DNA of 64,000 nt from JAJXXT01 sp963764465 (GTDB taxonomy: Bacteria; Pseudomonadota; Alphaproteobacteria; Acetobacterales; Acetobacteraceae). The stretch lies in assembly GCA_963764465.1 (NCBI GenBank), contig CAVXSO010000007.1, forward strand, positions 1,131,258-1,195,257, given 5' to 3'. Under the pieces are notes generated by a model, which saw only the letters and a program-made list of their open reading frames with translations, had not been told where the DNA came from and did no database searches. The position numbers and the translations under genes were made by a program. Positions 52,769 to 62,495 of the stretch are shown here, piece after piece (positions within the stretch are counted from its first letter, which is position 1; every line of letters starts with the position of its first letter).

Positions 52769-55700
52769 CGGTGCGAACGGCAACTCCAATTTGTTCCGTT
52801 ATCGCAATATACGTCTGGTCGAGGCAGGCTGTCAGACTTTCCGCCAGGGCCTGAACGTGCGGCGGGTACATCAGATTGGCGTGATTGCCGGGAACGACAT
52901 GGACCTCCACACCGCCATCGGCCCATTCGCTCCAGCCCATCGTCGGATCGTCCGACGCGCCGGCCAGAGTTTCACTCGCCCTGAAGAGGGTCACACGACC
53001 GGGGTAGCGATGTGGCTCATAGGTCTCCGTCGCGCGCAGGTCGTTCCTCAGGAGCATGACAAAACGCCGCGCCTGCGCAACATCGAGCTCCGCGGGCACC
53101 AGGCCGGCGGCCTTCGCTTCTTCCAGCACCACGGCCAACTGCTCGTCTTCGGGCAGCAGAGCCAGGGAGTCTGTCAGGCCGAACGAAATCCCGAAGTACC
53201 GCTCAGCCATCGCGGCGGCTTCGGCGTCCTGCTCCGGAAACGTGTCACCCGGCGAGGGGACCCTTCCGTCTAATATCGCGAGGAACGCCACCTTCTGGTT
53301 CTGGGCGAGAAGTTGCTGCGCCATCTCGAAGGCGATCACTCCGCCCATGGACCATCCGCCCAGAAAATACGGCCCCGTCTGCTGGACGATCTGCAACGCC
53401 TGGACGTAATGGGCCGCCATATCTTCGATCCGCGTGTCCGGGTCATGTCCGTCTTCCGCCCCCCTGGCCTGCAGCCCGTAGCAGGGCTGATCGGCACCCA
53501 GAAGCTGACCCAGCTGGATGTAGGGAAAAACATGCCCGCCGGCCGGATGCACCAGGAAGAGCGGCGGTCTGCTTCCTCGGGATTGGATCGGCACCAGCGA
53601 GGACCCCGGGCCGGATGTGGCGTGCTGACGCAGCACCTGGGCGAGATCCGCAATCGTTGCTCCCTGAAAGATGGAGGTCAGCGGAAGTCTTTTGCCGAGC
53701 TGCTTTTCGATGAGGGCGAACAGACGCACCGCCATCAGGGAGTGCCCTCCGAGCTCGAAAAAATTGTCGCTCACGCCGACGGGGCGAACGTCCAGAATCT
53801 CCTCCCAGATGTGGACGAGCTGCAGCTCCAGGTCGTCGCTGGGAGCGACGAACACCTTCGGTGTTTGCAGCCTGGAGCGATCGGGTGCCGGCAAAAGCCG
53901 TCGGTCGAGCTTCCCATGCGCGGTCACCGGCAGGGCGTCGAGCAGCACCACCACCGCCGGCACCATGAACTCGGGCAGCTTGTTTTTGAGGAAGCGGCGC
54001 AGCTCATCGCTCGTGGCGTCCGCGACCACATAGGCGACCAACTGTTTCTGGCCGGGCGTGTCTTCCCGCGCCAGGACCACGGCCTCGCGCACCGCCGGAT
54101 GTTGGCCAAGCGTGGCCTCGATTTCTCCCAGTTCGATGCGAAATCCGCGGATCTTGACCTGCTGATCCGCCCGACCGAGGAACTCGATGTTCCCATCGGC
54201 GCGAAAGCGCGCCAGGTCGCCGGTCCTGTACATGCGCGCGCCGGGCTGGCTACTGAACGGGTCCGGAACAAACGCCTCGGCGGTCAGGTCGGGCCGGTTC
54301 AAGTATCCTCGGGCCACGCCCGCTCCGCCGATGTGCAGATGGCCGGCGACGCCGACGGGAACCTGATTGCCGTGCTGGTCCAGAACATAGGCCGTCCGGC
54401 CCGCGAGAGGGCGGCCGATGGGCACGCTCCGTTCAGCCGTGATCCGGCCGGGATGAGGCGCGATTTCCAGGGCTGTTGCCGTGATTGTCGTCTCGGTCGG
54501 GCCGTAGCCATTGAGGAGGCGTATCGAGCCGACCGGGGCCAGCCGCCAGAGCCTGAGGGCGTCCGGCGACATCGCATCGCTGCCGACTATGCAGAGCCGT
54601 GGCGGAATGGCCGGGACGAGATCCGGCGCGTGCGCCCATTCTCGCGCCAGTTCCTGCCAGTAGGGGGTCGGAAGATTGAGGACCGTCAGACCGCATTCCG
54701 CGATCTTCCGATGCAGCTCGGCCGGGTACCAGATGTCCGGACCCATCACCACCAGCCGGGCCCCCGCGACCAGCGTCGGCAGGATCTCCTCCAACGACAC
54801 GTCGAAGCTCGGAGCGGCGAACTGAAGAACGATATCCCTGGAGTCGAGCCCGTAGGCGCTTATGACATTCAGGCAGTGCCCAAGGAGTGCGTCATGCGGG
54901 ACGAGGACGCCCTTGGGCTGCCCTGTCGATCCCGACGTATAGATGACGTAGGCCAATGCCTCCGGGCCGGCCGCTCCGACGGGGTTGTCTGCGCTGCGAT
55001 GGGCGATGGCTTCCCAGTCGGAGTCGAGACAGACGACCGCGGCGCCCTGGTCGGCCAGCCCCGCCGCAAATTGCTCCCGGGTCAGCAGCACCGGCACCTG
55101 AGCATCTTGCAGCATGAGGGCGAGGCGCTCCTTCGGGTATGCCGGGTCCAAAGGGAGGTACGCGCCGCCCGCCTTGAGGATGCCCAGCAACCCGACGACC
55201 ATCTCCAGGGAGCGCTCCAGGCAGATGGCCACCGGCACCTCGGGCCCGACGCCCAGCGCCCGCAGGTGGTGCGCGAGGTAATTGGCGCGGCGGTTCAGCT
55301 CCCCGTATGTCAGCTGCTGCGCTTCGAACACCACGGCGACGGCGTCCGGTGTTCGCGCCACCTGCGCCTCGAACAGTTGATGGATACAGACATCATGCCG
55401 GCTGTTGCTCGCGGGGCCTTGCCACTCCACCAGCAGTTGCCGCCGTTCCGCTTCGCCCAACAGCGGCAAGTCCGCGAGGCGTTGCCCGGGGTCCACGAGC
55501 GCACCCAGCAACAGGGTCCGGAAATGCCCCAGCAACCGGGCTATCGTGTCGGCGTCGAACAGATCGACGTTGTAGACGAAGGTGGCCGTCATCTCCTGCC
55601 CCGTGTCGGCGACCACGAGCGTGAGGTCGACGTGCGCCGTCTCGATGTCCCCCTCGACAGAGCTCAGGATGGCGCCCGGCAGCTCGATGGCCCGCGGTGA

Positions 55701-58700
55701 CGCCGTTTGCAGAACGAACATCACCTGAAACAGCGGATTTCGGTTCAAATCCCGCTGCACGTGCAATTCCTCGACCAGGCGATCGAAGGGCAGGTCCTGA
55801 TGGGCGTACGCCCCGAGACATGTCTCCCGCACCCGGCGCAGGACTTCCCGAAAGCCGGGATTGCCGGAAAGGTTCGTGCGCAGGACCAGAGAGTTGACGA
55901 AGAGGCCGATGAGACCCTCGGTCTCCAGCCGGTTACGGTTGGCAATCGGCGTGCCCACGATCAGGTCGTCCTGCCCGGTGTAGCGGTACAGCAGAGCCTG
56001 GAACGCCGCCAGAAACGCCATGAACTGCGTCACGCCTTCCTGGCGGCTCAGCGCCTGGATGTCTGCCCGCAGCTGTTCGGGTAATGCCAACGACTGGTGC
56101 GCGCCTCGGAACGTCTGCAATGCCGGTCTGGGGTGATCGGTGGGCAGATCGAGACGGTCCGGGGCGTCGATCAGTTGCCCTTTCCAATAGGCAAGCTGGG
56201 ATTCCAGGACGTCGCCCTGCAACCATGTCCGCTGCCAGTGGGCGAAGTCTGCATATTGAATGGGTAGCTCGGGCAGCAGCGGCGAGCCGCCGGCGCAGAA
56301 CGCGCTGTAGAGTGTCGCCAGCTCGCGAACCAGGATTCCCGTCGACCAACCATCCGACACGATATGGTGCATGGTCAGCAGCCCGACGTGCTCCGTGTCG
56401 CTCAACCGCAGCACAGTGCCCCGCAGCAGCGGTCCTCGCGACAAATCGAAGGGACGCTCGGCTTCGGCGTTGACTAGGCGACGGACCTCCGCTTCCTGGG
56501 CGCTTGCCGACCGGTCCCGCAGGTCGACGACCGGCAGCTTGATCGTCAGGGTCGGGGCGATCACCTGCACGGCGCATCCATCCACTTCCCGGAACGTGGT
56601 GCGCAGGGCCTCGTGACGATTGACGATCGCGTTGAGACCCCGCTCCAGCGCCGCCAGGTTGAGCGGTCCCTGAAGGCGAACGGCGGCCGGGATATTGTAG
56701 GCGGGCAGGCCCGGTGCCAGCCGATCGAGAAACCATAGTCTCTGCTGGGCGAACGAAAGAGCCAGATCTCCGTTCCGGGGGACCGGCAGGATAGGGGGTG
56801 CCGACAAGACATGTCCGGCCTGGCGGGCAGCGTCGATGCTCTCGGCCAGACCCGCAACGGTCGGTGCCTCGAACAGCCGACGTAGCGGAATTTCTACCTG
56901 GAATGCCTCGCGCACGCGGGACATGAGCTGGGTTGCCAACAGCGAATGGCCGCCAAGGTCGAAGAAATTATCGTGGGTGCCAACGAGGTCGATCTCGAGC
57001 AGCTGGCCCCAGATCCCCGCCAACAGCTCCTCCGTCAGGGTCCGGGGCGCCACGAACGCCCCATCCAGTCGCGGTCGCAGTCCGCCCGGAACCCTCAGTG
57101 CCTGACGGTCGATCTTTCCATTGGGCATCAACGGCAGGGCATCGAGCGGCACGAAGATCGCCGGCACCATGTACTCGGGGAGCTTTTGCTGCAGAAAATC
57201 GCGCAGCTCAGTCGTCGTTGGGGGGAGGCCTGGCTCTGCGACCACGTAAGCCACCAGGCGCTTTTGTCTCCCGGCCGCGTCCGCAGGATCACCGGCCACG
57301 TCTTCCTGCGCGAGCACGACAGCTTCTCGCACGGCCGGGTGTTGGCCGAGTGCGGCTTCGATCTCACCGAGTTCGATCCGGAACCCGCGGACCTTGACCT
57401 GGTGGTCGGCCCGCCCGAGGAACTCGATGGTCCCATCGGCTCTGTAGCGCGCCAGGTCGCCGGTCTTGTACATGCGTGCCCCGGGCACGGCGCTGAACGG
57501 GTCCGAAACGAACCGTTCCGCAGTCATATCGGGCCGGTTCAGGTACCCGCGGGCCACGCCGGCACCGCCAATGTACAGCTCGCCCTGCACGCCGATGGGG
57601 ACTGGCTGCCGAAGGGGATTCAGAATGTAGATCCGTGCGTTGGCGATTGGTCGACCGATCGTCACCGCGTCCGCTGAAGTGATCCTGGCGGCGGACGCGT
57701 TTGCCGTTGCCTCCGTCGGGCCGTAGATATTCCAGATCTGGAGATGCGGCAGGGCGGCGAAGCTACGCGCGACCAGCTCCTTGCTCAGCGTTTCGCCGCC
57801 GAAAATCACCCGCGTCAGACCCGGGGGCGCGGCGTGACCGGACCGCATCGCCTGCAGGACGCCGGTCCACAAGGATGGCACGCAGTTCAGCGCGACCTTT
57901 GGTCGCTGCGCCAGAGCCGACAGCAGCAAGCCAGGCTCTGCCACGACCTCCTCCGGAATGATCCAGACCTCGCCCCCTCGCAGAAGCGGGGGAAAGAGCT
58001 GCTTCAGACACATGTCGAAGGTCAGTTTCGTCGTGAGCGGCATGGCGAACTCGGGATCGGCCAGAGGGCCATCGTTGACCCAGCGCAGATAGTTCACGAG
58101 GCCGGCATGTTCGCACATCACCCCCTTCGGCTGTCCGGTCGAGCCCGAGGTGTAGATCACATAGGCGAGGCTTCGCGCGGTTGCCGCGCTGAGCGGAGCT
58201 CTTTCACTTTCCGGCGCGATGGCTTCCAACCCGGGGTCCAGGCACAGGGTGGTTCCCGCATGGTCGGGCAGGCGCTCCAGCCACGGTGTCCGTGTCAGGA
58301 TCACCGGCACCTGGGCATCGCGCAGCATGAACGCCAGGCGCTCCTTCGGATAGGCCGGATCCAACGGCAGATACGCTCCGCCGGCTTTCAGGATACCCAG
58401 CACACCGACAATCATCTCCGGGCAGGGTTCCATGCAGATGGCAACCGGAACGTCCGGCTGGACCCTCAGCGTTTGCAGGCGGCGCGCCAGTTGATTGGCG
58501 CGCGCGTCGAGTTGCTCGTAGGTGAGTTGCTGTCCCTCGAACGTGACGGCCAAGCAGTTCGGCGTCCGCGCGACCTGTTCCTCGAACAGGTGGTGGAGGC
58601 ACCGCTCGCTGGGGACATCGGTCCTGGTGTCGTTGAATGCCACCAGGAGTTGCCGGCGTTCGGCATCGGTCAGAATGGCCATCTCGCCGATCGTCGTGGC

Positions 58701-60146
58701 CGGGTCACGGATGGCGCTTTCCAGCAGAACGTGGAAATGTCCCGCCATCCGGCTTATGGTTTCGATATCGAACAGGTCGGTGTTGAAGCGGATCGACGTG
58801 GCAAGCGAATCGCTGGTCTCGATGATCAACATGACCAGATCGAGAGTGGCAGCGCGGCGTTCGAGGGGGATCGACTCCATCTCGAACCCGCCAAGGCTCA
58901 TCCGCAGCCCGGTTCCGACCCCCGCGAATTCCGGTGCGGTCCGGTCGGCGACGCGGTGCGGTTTGTCCAGCACGAACATGGTCTGGCAGAGGGGCGGTCG
59001 GCTGAGATCGCGGGGCGGCCGCAGTCCCTGGATCAAACGCAGCGTCGGATAATCCTGGTGCTCGAGCGCGGCCAGCACCGTCTGACGTACCCGGGCCAGA
59101 AGCGACCGGAAATCCGGGTTACCGGAAAGATCCGCTCGCAGGATGACCGGATTTGCGAAGAAGCCGACCACCCCTTCAAACTCGGCGCGGCTGCGCCCGA
59201 CCATGGGAGAGGCGACAAGGATGTCTTCCTGGCCGCTGTGGTGGAAAAGCATCAGCTCGAACGCCGCCAGCAGGACCATGTACAGCGTGGCCCCCTCGGC
59301 TTTGGCAAGAGCCCTGAGCCGCTGGGCGAGTTCACCACTCAGAGTGAAATCGTGCTGCGCGCCACGATACAGCTGAACCGGCGGTCGCGGTCGGTCGGTC
59401 GGCAGATCAAGCACGGGGAGCGGGCCGGCCAGCTGGGCCTTCCAGTAGTCCCAGAGTTGTTCCCCGACCGGGCTCGTCAATGTTTTGAATTGCCAACGGA
59501 CGAAGTCCGTGTAGGGCCGACCAGGGGGCGGGAGGGAAGACGGTTGGCCGGATCTTTCTGCCAGATAGAGAGCGCCGAGCTCGTTCAGGATGATCGCGAG
59601 GGACCAAAAGTCGATCACGATATGATGGACCACAAGCAACAGGACGTGCTCGTGCGCCGATCGCGTGAACAGGCTCGCCCGCATGACCGGCCCCCGCTCC
59701 AGATCGAACGGGCGCAGCGTTTCCGCGACCAGACGGGCTTGCATCGTATCCTCCCGACAGGTCGAGGTATCGGTCACCTCGAAGCGGACCGTCTGATGTT
59801 CGTGGACCCGTTGCGCGGGCTTGCCCGCATGCACCGCAAACGTGGTCCGCAGCGAAGGGTGTCGATCGATCAGTGTCTGAAGCGCGCACCGGAGGGCCCG
59901 GATATCAACAGCGGAGCGGATGCGCCCGGCGAAACTGACATTGTAGATCGAGCTTTCCGGGGCAAGCTGGCACAGAAACCATATGCCCTGCTGATTGTCC
60001 GAGAGAGGGTACGACGGGAGGGACTTGTCCGCCTCTCTGCGCAGGAACTGGGCAAGGAGCGCACGCTTTTCGCCCGGTGACAACGCGTTGATTGCCTGGA
60101 CGGAGGACACGGGACTGTCTTGCTGGGAGTCTCTCGACGCTGGCAT
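52746..60146 (-). CDS. Non-ribosomal peptide synthetase, C-A-T-C-A-T-TE
   Basis: A 2466-residue dimodular NRPS. C1 ~45-480 with HHIVIDFWS (~174); A1 ~515-1015 (YTSGSTGQPKG ~665); T1 ~1035-1105 (Ser in GGHSLLA ~1067); C2 ~1125-1560 with MHHIVSDGWS; A2 ~1590-2090 (YTSGSTGQPKG ~1739); T2 ~2100-2175 (GGHSLMA); TE ~2190-2450 with GGWSMGG. Both A domains keep the aspartate that binds the amino group (TFDMCLK; SFDVSLE), so alpha-amino acids are expected. No epimerase or methyltransferase. A condensation domain at the very N-terminus, with no loading module, fits acceptance of an acyl chain from the PKS or ACP. ATG 60146 has GAGGGG upstream; more upstream codons cross a separate small gene. Confidence 0.95.
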   Translation of the reverse strand: MPASRDSQQDSPVSSVQAINALSPGEKRALLAQFLRREADKSLPSYPLSDNQQGIWFLCQLAPESSIYNVSFAGRIRSAVDIRALRCALQTLIDRHPSLRTTFAVHAGKPAQRVHEHQTVRFEVTDTSTCREDTMQARLVAETLRPFDLERGPVMRASLFTRSAHEHVLLLVVHHIVIDFWSLAIILNELGALYLAERSGQPSSLPPPGRPYTDFVRWQFKTLTSPVGEQLWDYWKAQLAGPLPVLDLPTDRPRPPVQLYRGAQHDFTLSGELAQRLRALAKAEGATLYMVLLAAFELMLFHHSGQEDILVASPMVGRSRAEFEGVVGFFANPVILRADLSGNPDFRSLLARVRQTVLAALEHQDYPTLRLIQGLRPPRDLSRPPLCQTMFVLDKPHRVADRTAPEFAGVGTGLRMSLGGFEMESIPLERRAATLDLVMLIIETSDSLATSIRFNTDLFDIETISRMAGHFHVLLESAIRDPATTIGEMAILTDAERRQLLVAFNDTRTDVPSERCLHHLFEEQVARTPNCLAVTFEGQQLTYEQLDARANQLARRLQTLRVQPDVPVAICMEPCPEMIVGVLGILKAGGAYLPLDPAYPKERLAFMLRDAQVPVILTRTPWLERLPDHAGTTLCLDPGLEAIAPESERAPLSAATARSLAYVIYTSGSTGQPKGVMCEHAGLVNYLRWVNDGPLADPEFAMPLTTKLTFDMCLKQLFPPLLRGGEVWIIPEEVVAEPGLLLSALAQRPKVALNCVPSLWTGVLQAMRSGHAAPPGLTRVIFGGETLSKELVARSFAALPHLQIWNIYGPTEATANASAARITSADAVTIGRPIANARIYILNPLRQPVPIGVQGELYIGGAGVARGYLNRPDMTAERFVSDPFSAVPGARMYKTGDLARYRADGTIEFLGRADHQVKVRGFRIELGEIEAALGQHPAVREAVVLAQEDVAGDPADAAGRQKRLVAYVVAEPGLPPTTTELRDFLQQKLPEYMVPAIFVPLDALPLMPNGKIDRQALRVPGGLRPRLDGAFVAPRTLTEELLAGIWGQLLEIDLVGTHDNFFDLGGHSLLATQLMSRVREAFQVEIPLRRLFEAPTVAGLAESIDAARQAGHVLSAPPILPVPRNGDLALSFAQQRLWFLDRLAPGLPAYNIPAAVRLQGPLNLAALERGLNAIVNRHEALRTTFREVDGCAVQVIAPTLTIKLPVVDLRDRSASAQEAEVRRLVNAEAERPFDLSRGPLLRGTVLRLSDTEHVGLLTMHHIVSDGWSTGILVRELATLYSAFCAGGSPLLPELPIQYADFAHWQRTWLQGDVLESQLAYWKGQLIDAPDRLDLPTDHPRPALQTFRGAHQSLALPEQLRADIQALSRQEGVTQFMAFLAAFQALLYRYTGQDDLIVGTPIANRNRLETEGLIGLFVNSLVLRTNLSGNPGFREVLRRVRETCLGAYAHQDLPFDRLVEELHVQRDLNRNPLFQVMFVLQTASPRAIELPGAILSSVEGDIETAHVDLTLVVADTGQEMTATFVYNVDLFDADTIARLLGHFRTLLLGALVDPGQRLADLPLLGEAERRQLLVEWQGPASNSRHDVCIHQLFEAQVARTPDAVAVVFEAQQLTYGELNRRANYLAHHLRALGVGPEVPVAICLERSLEMVVGLLGILKAGGAYLPLDPAYPKERLALMLQDAQVPVLLTREQFAAGLADQGAAVVCLDSDWEAIAHRSADNPVGAAGPEALAYVIYTSGSTGQPKGVLVPHDALLGHCLNVISAYGLDSRDIVLQFAAPSFDVSLEEILPTLVAGARLVVMGPDIWYPAELHRKIAECGLTVLNLPTPYWQELAREWAHAPDLVPAIPPRLCIVGSDAMSPDALRLWRLAPVGSIRLLNGYGPTETTITATALEIAPHPGRITAERSVPIGRPLAGRTAYVLDQHGNQVPVGVAGHLHIGGAGVARGYLNRPDLTAEAFVPDPFSSQPGARMYRTGDLARFRADGNIEFLGRADQQVKIRGFRIELGEIEATLGQHPAVREAVVLAREDTPGQKQLVAYVVADATSDELRRFLKNKLPEFMVPAVVVLLDALPVTAHGKLDRRLLPAPDRSRLQTPKVFVAPSDDLELQLVHIWEEILDVRPVGVSDNFFELGGHSLMAVRLFALIEKQLGKRLPLTSIFQGATIADLAQVLRQHATSGPGSSLVPIQSRGSRPPLFLVHPAGGHVFPYIQLGQLLGADQPCYGLQARGAEDGHDPDTRIEDMAAHYVQALQIVQQTGPYFLGGWSMGGVIAFEMAQQLLAQNQKVAFLAILDGRVPSPGDTFPEQDAEAAAMAERYFGISFGLTDSLALLPEDEQLAVVLEEAKAAGLVPAELDVAQARRFVMLLRNDLRATETYEPHRYPGRVTLFRASETLAGASDDPTMGWSEWADGGVEVHVVPGNHANLMYPPHVQALAESLTACLDQTYIAITEQIGVAVRTDDRRNHV

Positions 60147-60229
60147 GGCGGTCCCCTCAACAGCTTGGTTCAGCGTCGGGAAGTCCCGCTCGCCGAAGAC
60201 CCGCCCGGGAGAAAGCGGTGGGTTTGACG

Positions 60230-60397
60230 TCAGCCGTAGAACCGGTGGTAGCCGCCGCCGCCAAACAGCCAGAGCAGCACCAGCACCAGGATGAGAAGCG
60301 GCACAATTCCGCCGAATGTACCGTAGCGGCCATAGCCGTAGTAGCCGCCGCCTCCAAACACAACAAAAACGATCAGCAAAATCAGGATCAAGCCCAT
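60230..60397 (-). CDS. 55-residue DUF3309-like small membrane protein
   Basis: Begins MGLILILLILIVFVVFGGGG, continues YYGYGRYGTFGG and ends with a second hydrophobic stretch IVPLLILVLVLLWLFGGGGYHRFYG. GGAGG stands a few bases upstream of the ATG. Two spans around a glycine/tyrosine-rich loop resemble the DUF3309 type of tiny alphaproteobacterial protein. It lies between the lipoprotein and NRPS genes on the same strand, 83 bp before the NRPS start. Confidence 0.65.
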   Translation of the reverse strand: MGLILILLIVFVVFGGGGYYGYGRYGTFGGIVPLLILVLVLLWLFGGGGYHRFYG

Positions 60398-60516
60398 GGT
60401 CAGCCTCCTGCGCCACCCAATTCTATCGCGCCCCGGACTGAACCGTCAGCGATCATCGTGCCGGGGTCAGGCGAGTCTCGGTTGCCGCCGCCGTCACCGT
60501 CATGGCGCCAATGTTC

Positions 60517-60660
60517 CTAATTATGATAGCCCGCGCCGTATCCGGGGGCATCATATTTCGGATACCCGGGACCGACGACGCACCCGCCCGACATCGTCGC
60601 GGCCAGCAAGGTCACGACCGGCAGGATCCACGATCGTGGTGACGTGCCACTGGATGACAA
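60517..60660 (-). CDS. Putative 47-residue lipoprotein
   Basis: A short frame with a hydrophobic signal (SWILPVVTLLAATMSGGC) ending in a lipobox-like MSGGC, then VVGPGYPKYDAPGYGAGYHN and a stop. The mature peptide is only ~20 residues, rich in G, P and Y. The start is uncertain: TTG at 60660 lacks a good Shine-Dalgarno. It lies between the KAS and the 55-residue protein genes. Confidence 0.45.
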   Translation of the reverse strand: MSSSGTSPRSWILPVVTLLAATMSGGCVVGPGYPKYDAPGYGAGYHN

Positions 60661-60735
60661 CTCAGTGGCACGTCAGGACAACCCAAGTTTGTGCGCGCTG
60701 CTCGCACCGGACACGACGCCCGTACCCCAACCGCT

Positions 60736-61944
60736 TCAGGCCCGCGCGGCCAGGAGTACGGCGTTCAGTCCGCCGAAGGCAAAGGAGTTCGACATCGCGA
60801 CGTTGATCTCCGCCTGCCGGGCCACATTCGGAACGACATCCAGATCACAGTCGGGATCGGCTTCCTCGAAATTGGCTGTTGGTGGAATTGTCTGATGGTG
60901 GATGGCAAGCGCGGTCACAGCCATCTCCAGCGCTCCGGCGGCGCCCAGTCCGTGCCCGAGCACAGCCTTGCTGGACGAGACCGCAATGTGCCCGGCATCC
61001 TGCCCGAAGACGGCTCGCAGGGCTGTTGTCTCCGATCGATCGTTCTGGGCCGTTGCGGTACCGTGTGCGTTGACGTACTTGACCTCGCCTGGATTTATTC
61101 GCGCGTCCCGAAGCGCCGCCCGCATGGCCCGTGCAGCGCCGTCAGGGTCTGATGCCGTGATGTCATAGGCATCGGCGGTCATGCCAAATCCCAGAATTTC
61201 CGCGTAGACACGTGCTCCCCGGGCGAGTGCGTGGGCGCGTTCCTCAAGCAGCAACACTGCCGCCCCCTCGCCCAGTACCAGCCCCGATCGCGTGCGGGAG
61301 AAGGGCCTGCAGGTATCCTGGCTGAGCACGCGAAGAGATTCCCATGCCTTGATGGTCCCGGCTGTCAGGCACGCTTCGGCGCCGCCGGCGACGGCGATGC
61401 CTGCCTGTCCGGAACGAACCAGGTGGAACGCCATGCCGATCGCATGCGTCCCCGCCGCACAGGCGGTCGACGTGCAGAAGGCCGGTCCCTTCAGGCCAAG
61501 GTCCATCGATACCTGGCTTGCCGCCGCGCTCGTCATCAATCGAGGGACTGTCAACGGGTGAAGGCGCGGCGCATTTTCGGAGTATAATTTGAAATAGGCA
61601 TCATCCATCGTCGTCTGGCCACCGGAGGCACTGCCGATAACCGTGGCCGCCTCAAGCGCCAGATGGTCGGATATCGCGAGGCCCGAATCCTGCACGGCGG
61701 CACGCGCGGCCACGACAGCGAATTGCGAAAAACGATCCAGCAGGCCGCGCTGCTTGGGCTCGAAAAACAGTGCCGGGTCGAACTGGGAAACCTGCGCCGC
61801 GATGCGCGTGGTCAGCCGTTCACTTCGGGGGACCGAGAACGGACCAATGGCCGAGCGGCCTTCCACCAGGGCCGGCCAGAACTCACCGAGCGTACATCCT
61901 ACCGGGGAGACGACCCCGATCCCCGTGATGACCACGCGGTTCAT
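60736..61944 (-). CDS. Beta-ketoacyl-ACP synthase (KAS II/FabF-like)
   Basis: A 402-residue condensing enzyme. Active-site cysteine in STACAAGTHAIG (~165), first histidine in NAHGTATAQND, and SSKAVLGHGLGAAG, where primary FabF has SKSMTGHLLGAAG. The catalytic C-H-H triad and lysine are kept, but the changed motifs point to a specialised, cluster-dedicated enzyme rather than housekeeping FabF. ATGA overlap with the ACP gene upstream. Likely role: elongating or priming the acyl chain before the NRPS. Confidence 0.93.
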   Translation of the reverse strand: MNRVVITGIGVVSPVGCTLGEFWPALVEGRSAIGPFSVPRSERLTTRIAAQVSQFDPALFFEPKQRGLLDRFSQFAVVAARAAVQDSGLAISDHLALEAATVIGSASGGQTTMDDAYFKLYSENAPRLHPLTVPRLMTSAAASQVSMDLGLKGPAFCTSTACAAGTHAIGMAFHLVRSGQAGIAVAGGAEACLTAGTIKAWESLRVLSQDTCRPFSRTRSGLVLGEGAAVLLLEERAHALARGARVYAEILGFGMTADAYDITASDPDGAARAMRAALRDARINPGEVKYVNAHGTATAQNDRSETTALRAVFGQDAGHIAVSSSKAVLGHGLGAAGALEMAVTALAIHHQTIPPTANFEEADPDCDLDVVPNVARQAEINVAMSNSFAFGGLNAVLLAARA

Positions 61945-62234
61945 GCGGAGGACTTGCTGTCTATGAGACGCGTCACTGCCGCGGCAATCTGGCCAATGGT
62001 CTCCAGCTTTCCAAATCCATCCGGCGAGGCCACCCCGTTGCCGGCGCCCGCCGCCTCATTCGCGTTATAGGGGATGCTGATGTCGAATTCCTCCTCCAGC
62101 GCGAAGATGATCTCGATCAAATCGAGTGATTCGGCACCAAGATCCTGCAACGCCGTACCGGGGCTTAGACGGTCGACGGGAATCTTGAGCTCCCTGGAAA
62201 TGATTTGTATGACCGTGTCCGTGATCGCTTCCAC
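61941..62234 (-). CDS. Acyl carrier protein
   Basis: About 97 residues from a GTG at 62234, where ACP similarity begins (VEAITDTVIQIISRELKIPVDRL). The phosphopantetheine serine is in LGAESLDLIEIIFALEEEFDISIP. After that the loop GAGNGVASPDG is longer than in standard ACP, similar to specialised ACPs such as AcpXL. The frame is open further to a TTG at 62348, which would add a low-similarity 38-residue leader; start unresolved. First gene of the minus-strand part of the cluster. Confidence 0.88.
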   Translation of the reverse strand: MEAITDTVIQIISRELKIPVDRLSPGTALQDLGAESLDLIEIIFALEEEFDISIPYNANEAAGAGNGVASPDGFGKLETIGQIAAAVTRLIDSKSSA

Positions 62235-62495
62235 CGCTCCAACGCCTTTTTCCAAGGTGAAGTTGTTGTTACCGGCGCGAACCGAACCAGCACTTTGTTT
62301 TGCAAGTATAGCGACCTTGCGCAGACTCGCAACCGGCGTCTCGGTCAAACTCTCGCATCGTGACGGATCGTGCTGGGCCCGTTGGCGCCCGAGGTCAACA
62401 GTTCCGCTCTCCTCGTGGCCAGCTCCGGGGAAGCTGGACCGTCGTGATCTGGAAGACTCCCGTTATGGATGGCGGGCAAGGAAGCGGAGTGAGCG

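Noticed and set aside
53313..55700. 795-codon plus-strand frame opposite the NRPS
   Set aside because: Mirror of NRPS codon bias; repeats in it (HxxLGELLLQ-type) follow the duplicated NRPS modules, no motif of its own.
57744..60080. 778-codon plus-strand frame opposite NRPS module 1
   Set aside because: Same reason: antisense of the C and A domains.
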